Assembly: GCA_025054855.1 (NCBI GenBank)
Contig: JANWZS010000010.1
Coordinates: 1 to 64,000, forward strand
Length of the DNA: 64,000 bases
Origin: Candidatus Nitrosocaldus sp.
Lineage (GTDB): Archaea; Thermoproteota; Nitrososphaeria; Nitrososphaerales; Nitrosocaldaceae
Direction of reading: 5' to 3'
The first letter of the stretch is position 1. Each line of letters starts with the position of its first letter. The translations under genes and the position numbers were made by a program. Positions 25,507-35,861 of the stretch are shown piece by piece. Under the pieces are notes generated by a model that was not told the DNA's origin, did no database searches, and saw only the letters and a program-made list of their open reading frames with translations.

Positions 25507-26304
25507 ATGAGCAAGCAATCTAAGAGGTTGAGGGTGGTGGTGGATGAGAGGGAGAGGAGGAGCGGGGTACCAGATGCGCTGAAGGAGTTGGGTATCTACG
25601 TGGATTACGCAACATTGGATGTTGGGGATTACATAGTGCACAGAGACTGCTGTGTTGAGCGTAAGAGCGTCGATGACCTCATCAACTCCATATACGATGC
25701 TAGGTTATTCATACAGGTCGATGGGATGCTGAAGCACTACCCTAGCCCAGTGCTGATAATAGAGGGCTCGTCCACATCACTATCAAGTGTGGATAAGCCT
25801 GGTGTGCTGTATGGTGCTATAGCATCCCTGGTCGTGGAGTTCAAGGTACCTACAGTATTCACCCCATCCCCTACGCACACTGCCGTGGCCATAGCTGCGC
25901 TGGCAAGGCACTTTAGCAGGGAGGATGATGATGCTAGAGAGCCTATGCTCAGGAGGATAAGGAAGGACAGGTATGGATCGCTCAGGGAGCAGCAGTTGGG
26001 TATAATAGCATCCATCCCAGGGATAGGGGGCAGGCTTGCGCAGAGGCTGCTCGAGAGGTTCAACTCTCCGATCAATGTGCTCAACGCCTCTCTCGCAGAT
26101 CTGGCAAGGGTGAAGGGTGTGGGATACGCCAAGGCTAGAAGGATTAGGTACACGCTCGATACCGATGTGAGTGGCAGGGTTACAGGGCAACGCACGCTCA
26201 ATGATTACCGTATCGGTGTGGCGGATGATGCTGGTTACCTTGCTGACACTGGTGGTGGGGGCACTCATGTGGAAGGGAGTAGAGGAGAGAAGAGAGATGG
26301 ATAG
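25507..26304 (+). CDS. XPF-family structure-specific nuclease
   Basis: About 265 residues from ATG 25507; an ATG at 25474 overlaps the previous gene. The ERCC4 nuclease core has VVVDERERRSGVPDALKELG and VERKSVDDLINSI with the ERK-x3-D active site. Tandem helix-hairpin-helix motifs follow (SIPGIGGRLAQRLL, VKGVGYAKARRI). This is the short archaeal form without a helicase domain; it cuts flaps and branched DNA, usually with PCNA. A Gly/Arg-rich tail ends it, with no clear PIP box. Confidence 0.9.
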   Translation: MSKQSKRLRVVVDERERRSGVPDALKELGIYVDYATLDVGDYIVHRDCCVERKSVDDLINSIYDARLFIQVDGMLKHYPSPVLIIEGSSTSLSSVDKPGVLYGAIASLVVEFKVPTVFTPSPTHTAVAIAALARHFSREDDDAREPMLRRIRKDRYGSLREQQLGIIASIPGIGGRLAQRLLERFNSPINVLNASLADLARVKGVGYAKARRIRYTLDTDVSGRVTGQRTLNDYRIGVADDAGYLADTGGGGTHVEGSRGEKRDG

Positions 26305-26439
26305 GTATGGGGATGGGGATGGGGATAGGGATGTGTGTACATGCTAGTTATGCTGGATATGTGTTGATGGCTGTACGCATGCTGTATCGCTTACCATACA
26401 TATAATACATACGCACGTACATCATAATCACAATCATAA
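26305..26439. repeat. GGGGAT repeats in a short spacer
   Basis: The first part (about 26306-26331) is GGGGAT tandem repeat. The rest is A+T-rich with CATAAT-type repeats between two convergent genes. No gene is seen. Confidence 0.6.
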
Positions 26440-26976
26440 TCATGCATCGTTGGCACTGCCCCTCCTGACCAGCCTCAACCTAACTTCGTTACCGCATATC
26501 CTGCACACCCTGCTCGCATCGTCATAGGTTACCTTACAAACCTTACAGTACCTGACCCATACCCCTATCTCCCTTATACCCTTGCTTATGGTATGGGATA
26601 CTCTGAATCCCATGGCCCTTGCCACATTCGCTACACCGTAATCATCAGTGACTATGGTCACCTCATGGGATGGCATGAGCATCAGTGCGAGTGCTATCAG
26701 CGAGATGTCTGCATCTGATAGGCGATGCTCTCCCATCCTCTCTGCATACTCTCTGGCCTTGAGAGTGTACTCTCCCCCTGGGTCGAGCACTCTTAGGTTA
26801 CCCACCTCCACCAGTAGGTCTACTGCCTCTATGCTCTTCTTTATATGCCTCACCTCCTCCAGAACTGCAGTAGTAGTGTAGAATCCTGATGATGAGAGTA
26901 GAGGTATACCAGCATAGAAGGCTGTCGCATCAAGCACAATTACACTACTACCAATACTACCCTCCTTCCCTCTCAA
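26440..26976 (-). CDS. Nob1-like rRNA endonuclease
   Basis: 178 residues. The PIN domain has VLDATAFYAG, VLEEVRHI, LSDADISLIALAL and VTDDYGVANVA, giving the acidic metal-binding set. A C-terminal zinc ribbon (CKVCKVTYDDASRVCRICG) is diagnostic for Nob1, which trims the 3' end of 16S rRNA. It probably acts on the small subunit in the cytoplasm. Confidence 0.9.
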   Translation of the reverse strand: MRGKEGSIGSSVIVLDATAFYAGIPLLSSSGFYTTTAVLEEVRHIKKSIEAVDLLVEVGNLRVLDPGGEYTLKAREYAERMGEHRLSDADISLIALALMLMPSHEVTIVTDDYGVANVARAMGFRVSHTISKGIREIGVWVRYCKVCKVTYDDASRVCRICGNEVRLRLVRRGSANDA

Positions 26977-27048
26977 TCCATCCTTACCCTCCCCTCATAC
27001 CCACACACCATAGTTACATTAGAGCATGTACCCTGTTGATCGTTACAG

Positions 27049-27861
27049 TTATACTCCTGCAAGCTGCCTCAACCCTCTGGGCTCGAACCTTATGAACAGT
27101 GCATCGTGCCTATAGCGCCCTACGCTTATCACCTGATCCTGCTTCACCTCATGGACGACTTGCCCATCTATGACAAGCCTTACATCCATGTTGCTACTTA
27201 TCCCCACATCTGTGATGGGAAGGACTATGCTTGGTAACCTGTTTATTGGTGCTATGGGGGTGATCATCATGGCCTCAAGCCCCTCATACACTATCGCACC
27301 CCCAAGTGATAGTGAGTGCCCAGTCGAGCCAGTTGGTGTGGATACTATAAGCCCATCCATCCTGTATGCCAGTTCCGTACCCATCATCCTGATCCTGTAC
27401 GTTGGTGTCCTCGTAAGACCGCCCCTCACGATGAAGACCTCGTTCAGTGCTGGCTGCATCTCTCTACCATCCACACTCGCAATTATACGCATCCTACTCT
27501 CCACGTAGAATGAGTTGGAGAAGAGCCTCTGTATTGCATGCTCTATATCCTCTCTCTCTGCAGTGACCTCTGCAAGCATCCCCTTGCTCGTTGGTAACCT
27601 TATCGCAAGTATGGGTACCCGCCTGGATAACCACCTTGCAGTCCTAAGCACAGTACCATCCCCTCCTATGGCCACTGCAACATCCACATCGAGGTCCCTG
27701 ATCACATCCTCATCCACACCTCTAGCATGCTCAACCGCAAGGGGGTTTACAGTGTATACGCTACAGCCTCTGGCATGTGCCATGCCTGCTACATACGATG
27801 CAAGTTCTGATGCCCTTGCGCTACCATATCTAGTTGTTATCAGCATACTCCTGATCTGCAC
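27049..27861 (-). CDS. nadK: NAD kinase
   Basis: 270 residues. AIGGDGTVLRTARW is the GGDG phosphate-binding motif near residue 65, and STPTGSTGHSLSLGG holds the NAD-binding conserved region. It phosphorylates NAD to NADP for biosynthesis. It stands alone, divergent from the 99-residue gene at 27934. Confidence 0.93.
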   Translation of the reverse strand: MQIRSMLITTRYGSARASELASYVAGMAHARGCSVYTVNPLAVEHARGVDEDVIRDLDVDVAVAIGGDGTVLRTARWLSRRVPILAIRLPTSKGMLAEVTAEREDIEHAIQRLFSNSFYVESRMRIIASVDGREMQPALNEVFIVRGGLTRTPTYRIRMMGTELAYRMDGLIVSTPTGSTGHSLSLGGAIVYEGLEAMMITPIAPINRLPSIVLPITDVGISSNMDVRLVIDGQVVHEVKQDQVISVGRYRHDALFIRFEPRGLRQLAGV

Positions 27862-27933
27862 ATATACCCTGCATGCAATAGAAGATAAAAACTATGCCTT
27901 ACAAATATATAGAATCGTACTCACCCTCTTGCA

Positions 27934-28233
27934 GTGAGCGACAGCAGAGTCGTGAAGAGTGGGCAGTTCTTCATGGTGTATGATGGTGGTGATGCATTCA
28001 TACTAGAGGATAAGACGAAGAGGAACCTCACAGTACTCGAGGTATCCATGGATGAGAGGTATGGGGTTGAGGCGGATAAGGGTATCATATACGATGCAGA
28101 TGGAAGAGGGCATAGGGTGAGCATAAGGTGGTACTTCCCCAAGGAGAGGTTCAGGTTGGAGGATGTGCTTGCAGTGGCAAACGCACTGGATGAGTTCTAT
28201 AGGAGGCTGAGGGAGGAGACATGCCCAGACTGA
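27934..28233 (+). CDS. Conserved small protein of unknown function
   Basis: 99 residues from GTG 27934. A beta-rich first half (GQFFMVYDGGDAFILEDKTKRNLTV has strand-like alternation) is followed by an aromatic-basic stretch IRWYFPKERF and a C-terminal amphipathic helix. No cysteines before the last few residues, no membrane segment. No family was recognised. Confidence 0.55.
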   Translation: MSDSRVVKSGQFFMVYDGGDAFILEDKTKRNLTVLEVSMDERYGVEADKGIIYDADGRGHRVSIRWYFPKERFRLEDVLAVANALDEFYRRLREETCPD

Positions 28234-28302
28234 TACAGTGGATATTATTATTATTATGATGATGATGTATGCGTCGTGTATGTATGCTTCATATGTACGT
28301 GA

Positions 28303-29493
28303 TCAGTGCATCATCCTACCAGATGCTATAAGTATGATGTTGAGTACGACTATGAATGCCACTGCCACCATACCAGCTATCCTCGTATAGTGCGTTACCA
28401 TACCTAGCCTGGATACCAGCAGGACTATAGGTACAGCTACGAATGGCAGCATGAGTGACAGTACTACCTGCGAGTATACCAGTACATCTATGGCCTTTAT
28501 GCCTACTGATAGTGCTATGAGCAAGGGTACCATGTTGATCATCCTAACCACCAGCCTGGTCTTCCACTGTGCCATGCTCTTGCCCCTTATGCTCTCCATG
28601 ACCTTCTGCCCAGTGACCACACTGACCAGGGATGATGATATGCCAGAGGCCAGGAGTGCTATGCCGAATGCATGGGCTGCAAGCGAGCCGTAGAGCGGGA
28701 TGAGCGTGTTGTATGCCTCTGCCATATCCCCAACCTCTATGCCCTTGGTGTAGAATGCGCCGTATGCTGCTATCTGCAGCGCTGCGTTTATCATGGCTGC
28801 TATGGCAAGGTACACTATGGTCTCCCTGATATGCCTCCTGACCTTCTCCCTCAACCCCTTCCACCTCTCTGCAGTGAGATAGCTATGGAGGAGCAGTGCA
28901 TGTGGCATGACCGTTGCCCCGAGTATGCTTGCTGCTAGGAGTGCCTGCTCCCCATCTAGGCCTATGCTCACACTCTTCTCAAGCACAACCATCGGCTCTG
29001 GGGCGATGATGTAGAGCTGCACAACGTAACTCAACCCTATTATGGCAACCATCGAGCCTACCATCAGCTCCAGCCTCCCCCTCCTCTCCGAGGCTACAAG
29101 GAGTATCAGAACATCGAGCACTGCTATCCCCGCTGCTAAGTGAAGGGGTATGGCGAGGAGTAGGTGTAGTCCTAGTGCTATGCCTAGGAACTCAGCCATA
29201 TCTGTAGCTATCACTATTGCTAGCAGGGGTATGGAGTATGCTATCTTGGCATATCTACTTCCAAGCCTGGATAGTACGAGGTCAACAACAGACCTGCCAG
29301 CGACTATGCCGAGTTTGCCAGAGAGGTACTGCAGGAGCATCGCTATCATGCTTGCCACCCATACCACCCATAGTAGGTCCAATCCATACAGTGAGCCAGA
29401 GGCTATATTGCTACCAAAGTTACCAGGGTCTACATAGGCTACGCTGACTATGGTTGCGGGGCCGAACAGCCTCAGCAGGCGCAACAGCCTCAT
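28303..29493 (-). CDS. NRAMP divalent-metal transporter
   Basis: 396 residues with about eleven membrane helices. The metal-binding signatures are seen: YVDPGNFGSNIASG in helix 1 and VMPHALLLHSYL in helix 6 (DPGN and MPH). It imports Mn2+ or Fe2+ using protons. It is divergent from the zinc ferredoxin fusion gene, and a palindromic site lies between them. A metal-responsive DtxR/MntR-like control would fit. Confidence 0.93.
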   Translation of the reverse strand: MRLLRLLRLFGPATIVSVAYVDPGNFGSNIASGSLYGLDLLWVVWVASMIAMLLQYLSGKLGIVAGRSVVDLVLSRLGSRYAKIAYSIPLLAIVIATDMAEFLGIALGLHLLLAIPLHLAAGIAVLDVLILLVASERRGRLELMVGSMVAIIGLSYVVQLYIIAPEPMVVLEKSVSIGLDGEQALLAASILGATVMPHALLLHSYLTAERWKGLREKVRRHIRETIVYLAIAAMINAALQIAAYGAFYTKGIEVGDMAEAYNTLIPLYGSLAAHAFGIALLASGISSSLVSVVTGQKVMESIRGKSMAQWKTRLVVRMINMVPLLIALSVGIKAIDVLVYSQVVLSLMLPFVAVPIVLLVSRLGMVTHYTRIAGMVAVAFIVVLNIILIASGRMMH

Positions 29494-29528
29494 ACATGAT
29501 GGTACTGATTTAGACTATTTTAACTTTT

Positions 29529-29542
29529 TTAGCCTAGACTAA
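29529..29542. promoter_or_regulatory. Near-palindromic operator between NRAMP and ferredoxin genes
   Basis: TTAGCCTAGACTAA is symmetric at 12 of 14 positions, and a further TTTAGACTA half-site lies at 29509-29517. It sits upstream of a TTAAAATA box for the NRAMP gene (about 29515-29522) and of a GATATAAAGG box for the ferredoxin gene (29549-29558). The half-sites resemble DtxR/IdeR-type boxes. Confidence 0.5.
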
Positions 29543-29556
29543 CTTATAGGATATAA

Positions 29557-30597
<1,041 letters not shown>

Positions 30598-30718
30598 GCA
30601 CTACTCTATACAGATGATTTTTATCATCTAACCTTATAAATATGAGCCATCTTTCTCCCAATCTGATTAATAATTTTTTTAGTATTACTTATATTATTAT
30701 TCTACATGAGGATTAGGC

Positions 30719-32938
30719 GTGATAGAGTACCTTGCCTATGTGATATTTGTTACTGTCTCATGGATGATGAGTATATATGGTTTCAACTTCTACTACCTAT
30801 TCTTCCGTTCACTCAACAACAGGAGTGGTAAGATGTTGGTGCTGAATGGGGGTAGCGATGGTAACTCCCACGATTATGGTGCTCTTGATATAGGTACTAG
30901 GGGGATGGCGCCCAACCATGGTTACCCTGATGCACCGTACATAACCATACAGTTACCAATATACAATGAGAAGTACGTTGCAGAGAGGCTGATAAGGGCA
31001 GTGTGCAGGATGGACTATCCGAGAGATAGGATGCAGATACAGGTTCTGGACGACTCTACGGATGAGACCAAGGAGATATGTGCTGAACTTGTAGAGTACT
31101 ACAGGGCAAAGGGGTACAGGATAGAGCATGTGGTGAGGAGGAGCAGAGCAGGCTACAAGGCAGGTGCGCTCAGGGAGGGGCTCAAGAGCGCAGATGGTGA
31201 GTTCATAGCAATATTCGATGCCGACTTTATACCTCCTCCATGGTTCCTCAAGCGTGTGATGCCTTACTTTGCGGATGAGAGGATTGGGCTTGTGCAGTGC
31301 AAGTGGGGCCATATCAACGAGGACTACTCTACACTCACACAGGCACAGGCACTGAGCCTAGACTTCCACTTCACAGTAGAGCAGAAGGCCAAGAGCCTGA
31401 CACATCTCTTCATGAACTTCAACGGCACTGCAGGTGTGTGGAGGAGGAGATGCATAGACGATAGCGGGGGATGGCATGTAGGTACGCTCGTTGAGGACCT
31501 GGACCTGAGTTACAGGGCACAGATGAGGGGCTGGAAGTGTTTATACCTTGATGAGGTGGTTGTGGATGCCGAACTCCCAGTCCAGATCAACGCTGCAAAG
31601 AGGCAGCAGTACAGATGGGCCAAGGGCTCTATACAGTGTGCAATAAAGCTGCTCGATAAGATAATACTGAGTAGGCATCTCTCACTGGATACTAAGATAC
31701 AGGCGTTCATCCAGTTGACCAGGCACATAGTGCATCCACTGCTGCTCACCCAGTTCCTCCTCCTACCACTCCTCCTGGCCATGAACTACAACATATACCC
31801 TATACAGTCAGCCCCACTATCCCCACTGGTGGCTTATGTGCTCCTTGGACCGGTCTTCTACATGTACGTGATGAAGAAGCTCTGGCCAGATAGATGGCTC
31901 TCAAGGATCAAGGCATACTTCTTCCTCATCCTGTTCTTCACTGGTATATCGGTCAGCAACACCATAGCCGTGTTCGATGCCTTACTTGGGAGCAGGTCAG
32001 AGTTCCATAGAACCCCAAAGTTCGGTATAGTGAGGAAGGGTGAGGACTGGAGGGGCAAGGATTACGTGCTACCATTCACCAGGACCACACTCCTCGAGAT
32101 ATTCTTCGCTGGCTACGGTATAGTTGGTATATTCATATCCATATTCAATGGGAATGCGGTCTATGCGCCACTGCTCGCACTCCAGACATCTGGCTTCATA
32201 TACATAGCAGCGCTCAGCATATCACACTCAATATTTAATAAGGGCAGGGCTGGTAATGGTGCTGGAGGTAGGGCGAGGGGTGTGGAGGAGGAGGCCCACT
32301 ACCATGATAGGGGGATGGATGGAAGGAGGGGAGGGGATAGAGAGAGGGGGAAGAAGGGGAGGGAAGAGGGGGTCGTGGAGGTGGCTGATGGGATGAGGTA
32401 CTACAGGTTCGTGCTTGGTGGCATACTCGCACTCCTTATGTTCGGTGTGCTCATGGCATACATAGGCTATGCATCGAGTGTGTATCCACTGGAGAAGGCC
32501 AGAGGGTATATAGCGGTAGCGGTTACCTCCAACTCCCCAGCAACCATGCTTGAGTATGTGCTGGAGGTGGAGCAGTTGATACCTGAGCATGGGAACCCAG
32601 TATGGGTATTCCCAACCCCTAGGACGGACTTTGGTATGATGCACAAGAGCATAGATGAGATCAAGGAGAGGCTGAGGATCATAAGCACACTGCCTAGGGA
32701 TGGGGAGGCGTTCAATACTGGGATGAGCGATGTCAGGGGCCAACTTGCCCAGATAGAGGAGAACATAAGGGAGGCTGTGCCTTATGTATACGTGAGCTTC
32801 CAGAATGTCATGCTGAGCGCTATATGGATAACCGTCATACTGGCCATATTCACGCTGATGAAGAGGGGCAAGGCCAGGATGGAGAGGTTGGAGGATGTGG
32901 AGAGTGAGAGGAGGTTCGGTAGTAGTAGTGGTAATTAG
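30719..32938 (+). CDS. Membrane glycosyltransferase, family 2 (cellulose-synthase-like)
   Basis: 739 residues from GTG 30719. An N-terminal membrane helix precedes a GT2 domain with QVLDDSTDETKE, FDADFIPP, VEDLDLSYR and QQYRW, the D,D,D,QxxRW set of processive synthases. Five or so membrane helices follow. A Gly/Arg/Glu-rich low-complexity loop (about residues 515-555) separates them from a C-terminal part with two more helices. It probably makes a surface polysaccharide. The low-complexity loop matches purine-rich repeats in the DNA. Confidence 0.88.
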   Translation: MIEYLAYVIFVTVSWMMSIYGFNFYYLFFRSLNNRSGKMLVLNGGSDGNSHDYGALDIGTRGMAPNHGYPDAPYITIQLPIYNEKYVAERLIRAVCRMDYPRDRMQIQVLDDSTDETKEICAELVEYYRAKGYRIEHVVRRSRAGYKAGALREGLKSADGEFIAIFDADFIPPPWFLKRVMPYFADERIGLVQCKWGHINEDYSTLTQAQALSLDFHFTVEQKAKSLTHLFMNFNGTAGVWRRRCIDDSGGWHVGTLVEDLDLSYRAQMRGWKCLYLDEVVVDAELPVQINAAKRQQYRWAKGSIQCAIKLLDKIILSRHLSLDTKIQAFIQLTRHIVHPLLLTQFLLLPLLLAMNYNIYPIQSAPLSPLVAYVLLGPVFYMYVMKKLWPDRWLSRIKAYFFLILFFTGISVSNTIAVFDALLGSRSEFHRTPKFGIVRKGEDWRGKDYVLPFTRTTLLEIFFAGYGIVGIFISIFNGNAVYAPLLALQTSGFIYIAALSISHSIFNKGRAGNGAGGRARGVEEEAHYHDRGMDGRRGGDRERGKKGREEGVVEVADGMRYYRFVLGGILALLMFGVLMAYIGYASSVYPLEKARGYIAVAVTSNSPATMLEYVLEVEQLIPEHGNPVWVFPTPRTDFGMMHKSIDEIKERLRIISTLPRDGEAFNTGMSDVRGQLAQIEENIREAVPYVYVSFQNVMLSAIWITVILAIFTLMKRGKARMERLEDVESERRFGSSSGN

Positions 32939-33016
32939 TTGGTTGGTTGGTTTGTAGGCAAGCAGGCAGGGTTGTTGGTTGGTTGGTCGGTTGGTTGGTC
33001 GGTTGGTCGGTTGGTC
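32939..33016. repeat. GGTTGGTTGGTC tetranucleotide repeat
   Basis: GGTT and GGTC units are repeated many times after the glycosyltransferase stop, interrupted once by GGCAAGCAGGCAGG. It is a microsatellite between convergent genes and could form G-rich structures. Confidence 0.85.
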
Positions 33017-33043
33017 TAAGCATCCCTACTGCTCTTCTAACAC

Positions 33044-33493
33044 TCACACGCTTATGTACTCTATCTTGATACTGGGATCGTTCACCCTCAGCCTAGTATC
33101 TACAGTCACTATGGTAGCGCTGAACTTCCTTGCCAGTGCTATCATATACGCATAGACCATGGGCATGCTGGGGTTGGAGGCCTTTATCCTACCAGCATCC
33201 CTTATAAGCTCAAAGTCTACATTGATCAACCTTATGTTGGAGTTCTTTATCGCCTCCAGTCTACTACTCGCCACAGTGTATCCAAAGTGCTCCACCATCT
33301 TCTGGAAGAGATCTGCAAGCATAGGCTCTAGTATGTAGCCGTACGCATGCTCCTCTATTATAGCCTCTACTATCCCCTTCGCATCCTCATTGCCTATGAA
33401 GTAGAGGAGCAGTACCGCAGGGTCTATTATGTAGGCCTGTGCATTCAGACCCATGGTCAGTGTACACCACTCTCCAGATACTGCTCTTCCCAC
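33044..33493 (-). CDS. PIN-domain ribonuclease, VapC-like toxin
   Basis: About 135-149 residues; an internal ATG at the MGLNAQAYIIDP start gives the shorter form. PIN landmarks are IIDPAVLLLYF with the first Asp, a Glu near ILEPML, and ATIVTVDTRLR with a late Asp; the third acidic residue is less clear. It should cleave RNA when free. The AbrB-like gene lies 55 bases upstream on the same strand, giving a toxin-antitoxin layout. Confidence 0.7.
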   Translation of the reverse strand: MGRAVSGEWCTLTMGLNAQAYIIDPAVLLLYFIGNEDAKGIVEAIIEEHAYGYILEPMLADLFQKMVEHFGYTVASSRLEAIKNSNIRLINVDFELIRDAGRIKASNPSMPMVYAYMIALARKFSATIVTVDTRLRVNDPSIKIEYISV

Positions 33494-33548
33494 CCGCCGT
33501 GTCCTGTACGTTCATACCATACTAGCAGGGGATGTATGGATGGATGGA

Positions 33549-33908
33549 TCATGCTAAAGCCCTCCTCCTGCCCTCCAGCATCTCCCTCAGCATACGCATA
33601 ACAGCCTCCCTACTCCCTGCATCTATACCAAACATACTCCTGAGGGATACGAGGGGGATCAGTCTTATCCCATCCTCGCCATCTATGAACTTCATCTTTG
33701 AGCCCTTGGTTATCCCGTACTTGCGCCTCAATGGTACCGGTATTGATATGGTGCCCAGTTTGGTCACTGTATGTATATACTCTCTGGTGCCACCCTTGCC
33801 CTCTACGACCTCTCCTTCATCCTCATCACCATAACCACCCCTACCCTCCTCTTCCTCCCCGCTAGCATCTGAGTACCCTGCCACATCATCCATATTATCA
33901 GCCATCAT
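33549..33908 (-). CDS. AbrB-like antitoxin (VapB-like)
   Basis: 119 residues. An acidic, Gly-rich N-terminus (about 45 residues) precedes a swapped-hairpin AbrB domain with TKLGTISIPVPLRRKYGITKGSKMKFID, then a helical tail for toxin binding. It would neutralise the PIN toxin and repress the operon. A 22-bp palindrome overlaps its promoter. The acidic extension is longer than usual for such antitoxins. Confidence 0.75.
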   Translation of the reverse strand: MMADNMDDVAGYSDASGEEEEGRGGYGDEDEGEVVEGKGGTREYIHTVTKLGTISIPVPLRRKYGITKGSKMKFIDGEDGIRLIPLVSLRSMFGIDAGSREAVMRMLREMLEGRRRALA

Positions 33909-33935
33909 ATAATAAAGTGCCCCTGCATATTAATA

Positions 33936-33957
33936 ATCTTTTTATTAATAAAAAGAT
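33936..33957. promoter_or_regulatory. 22-bp perfect A+T palindrome at the antitoxin promoter
   Basis: The two arms ATCTTTTTATT and AATAAAAAGAT meet without a spacer. It begins 28 bases upstream of the antitoxin ATG, where the TATA box should be, and 12 bases after the LeuD-type gene stop. It may be operator and TATA in one, or a stop signal for the upstream gene. Confidence 0.55.
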
Positions 33958-33968
33958 ACTTGCAAGCA

Positions 33969-34454
33969 TCACTCTGGGGTGTAGTTGAACAGCCCACCCG
34001 CATCTATTATCCTCTTTATCAGAGGGGGGAAGGGCTTCATAGCGTATACTCTACCCTTGCTCAGGTCCCTAACCTCGTTCCTCTCAATATCTATCTCCAG
34101 CTCATCCCCATCATCTATCCCATTGTATGCATCCTCACCCACCTCTATCGGGAGCAGGTATGCACCATCCACTGCATTCCTGTAGAATATCCTTGCGAAA
34201 GACAGTGCTAGAACAGCGCTCACCCCAGCGTAACTCAATGCTATCGGTGCATGCTCCCTGCTTGAACCGCAGCCGAAGTTCCTCCCAGCAAGTATAAAGT
34301 CCCCCTTCCTGACCTTCTTCACAAACTCCTTATCCAGCCCCTCCATCGCATGCTTTGCCAACTCGTTATGGTCCATTATCTTGAGGTATGGGCCAGGTAT
34401 TATAACATCAGTATCTATATTATCCCTAGCGTACTTGTGTACCCTGCCCCTCAT
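33969..34454 (-). CDS. leuD: 3-isopropylmalate dehydratase-type small subunit
   Basis: 161 residues. It has DNIDTDVIIPGPYL at the start and GRNFGCGSSREHAPIAL, the swivelling-domain signature. With the large subunit it isomerises isopropylmalate (leucine synthesis) or a homoaconitate-like substrate; sequence alone does not separate these. It follows the large subunit by 74 bases. Confidence 0.88.
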   Translation of the reverse strand: MRGRVHKYARDNIDTDVIIPGPYLKIMDHNELAKHAMEGLDKEFVKKVRKGDFILAGRNFGCGSSREHAPIALSYAGVSAVLALSFARIFYRNAVDGAYLLPIEVGEDAYNGIDDGDELEIDIERNEVRDLSKGRVYAMKPFPPLIKRIIDAGGLFNYTPE

Positions 34455-34528
34455 GGATCACCGCCTCGCCATACAGCCGATTCAGCAAGCATCATCATCA
34501 TCATCATATCAGATCTCGCCATACCAGA

Positions 34529-35809
34529 TCACCCCACATCCCTAGGATCAGTAACCCTCCCTGTCACTGCCGATGCTGCAACCACCTTGGGCGATGCCAG
34601 ATACGTCTTGGACTCCACATGGCCCATCCTCCCAGGGAAGTTCCTGTTGGTAGTGCTCACACAGACCTCATCCTTTGCGAGCACACCCATGTGTGCACCG
34701 CAGCATGCCCCACACGTTGGAGGTCCTATCACAGCCCCAGCCTCCAGGAATATGCTCAGCAGACCATCCCTCATTGCCCTCATGTATATGCTCTGGGATG
34801 CTGGGAGTACCTCGAGCCTAACCTTGCTCCTCCTGCCCTTGAGTATCCTTGCTGCCTCTAGCAGGTCAGTGTACTTTGCGCCTGTGCATGAGCCTATATA
34901 TGCTCTATCTATCTCTATGTTACCTAGCTCCCTAGCATAGGCTATGTTGGCTGGGGAGTAGGGCTTCGCAACTATAGGCTCAAGCCTATCGACCTCGTAC
35001 GTGAATACCTCCTCATACTCCGCATCCTCATCGCCCTTGACCACCTTGAATGGCCTATCTGTCCTCTCCCTGACGTATGCTATAGTCTTCTCATCTGGCT
35101 CTATTATGCCGTTCTTTGCACCAGCCTCAGTGGTCATGTTGGTCAGGGTGAAGCGCTCATCCATGGGCATCTCTGCTACTGCCCCACCTGTGAACTGCAT
35201 CGCCTTGTAGTTGGCAACGTCTGTACCATTGTCACCTATTATCTTCAGTATTATATCCTTGGCCATTATGTATGGAGGGATGCTGCCCTCTAGCCTGAAG
35301 AGGAGCGTCTCTGGAACCCTGAACCATATCTTGCCGTGGATGAGCACATAGGCTATATCCGTATGCCCCATCCCCGTAGCGAAGCACCCCAATGCGCCAG
35401 TGGTGTTGGTATGCGAGTCTCCACCAACATACACCTCCCCTGGGAGCACCATGGCCTCCTCATGCGATAGCGTATGGCATATACCGTACTGGCCCATGCC
35501 GTACCTGAAGTGCCTCTTTATGCCAAACCTCTCGCTCATCCTCTCCAGAGTTACTATATTCTCAGCAGCTATCTTGTCGACAGCAGGCACGAAGTGATCT
35601 TCCGCTATCCACACCCTATCAGGGTCCCATACCTTATCTACCTTCTTGCCCTTCCTCTCAAGCTCCCTGAGTACCATCATCACCCCAGGGCCAGAGACAT
35701 CATGCACCATGACCCTGTCAACGTTAGCAAATACCACATCCCCTGCACCAACCCTCTCCCTGTTCGATGCCCTCGCAAGTATCTTCTCGGTTATGGTCAT
35801 GCCACACAT
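34529..35809 (-). CDS. leuC: 3-isopropylmalate dehydratase-type large subunit
   Basis: 426 residues, the archaeal LeuC/HacA length. GGDSHTNTTGALGCFATGMG, the iron-sulfur Cys in YIGSCTGAKYTD and the CxxC in PTCGACCGAHMG provide the three [4Fe-4S] ligands. NRNFPGRMG is also conserved. It acts with the small subunit in a branched amino-acid or related pathway. Confidence 0.9.
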   Translation of the reverse strand: MCGMTITEKILARASNRERVGAGDVVFANVDRVMVHDVSGPGVMMVLRELERKGKKVDKVWDPDRVWIAEDHFVPAVDKIAAENIVTLERMSERFGIKRHFRYGMGQYGICHTLSHEEAMVLPGEVYVGGDSHTNTTGALGCFATGMGHTDIAYVLIHGKIWFRVPETLLFRLEGSIPPYIMAKDIILKIIGDNGTDVANYKAMQFTGGAVAEMPMDERFTLTNMTTEAGAKNGIIEPDEKTIAYVRERTDRPFKVVKGDEDAEYEEVFTYEVDRLEPIVAKPYSPANIAYARELGNIEIDRAYIGSCTGAKYTDLLEAARILKGRRSKVRLEVLPASQSIYMRAMRDGLLSIFLEAGAVIGPPTCGACCGAHMGVLAKDEVCVSTTNRNFPGRMGHVESKTYLASPKVVAASAVTGRVTDPRDVG

Positions 35810-35861
35810 AGCAGATGCTTATACGATAAGCCATTAATAACGTTTTGGAGGTCTTAGGCAT

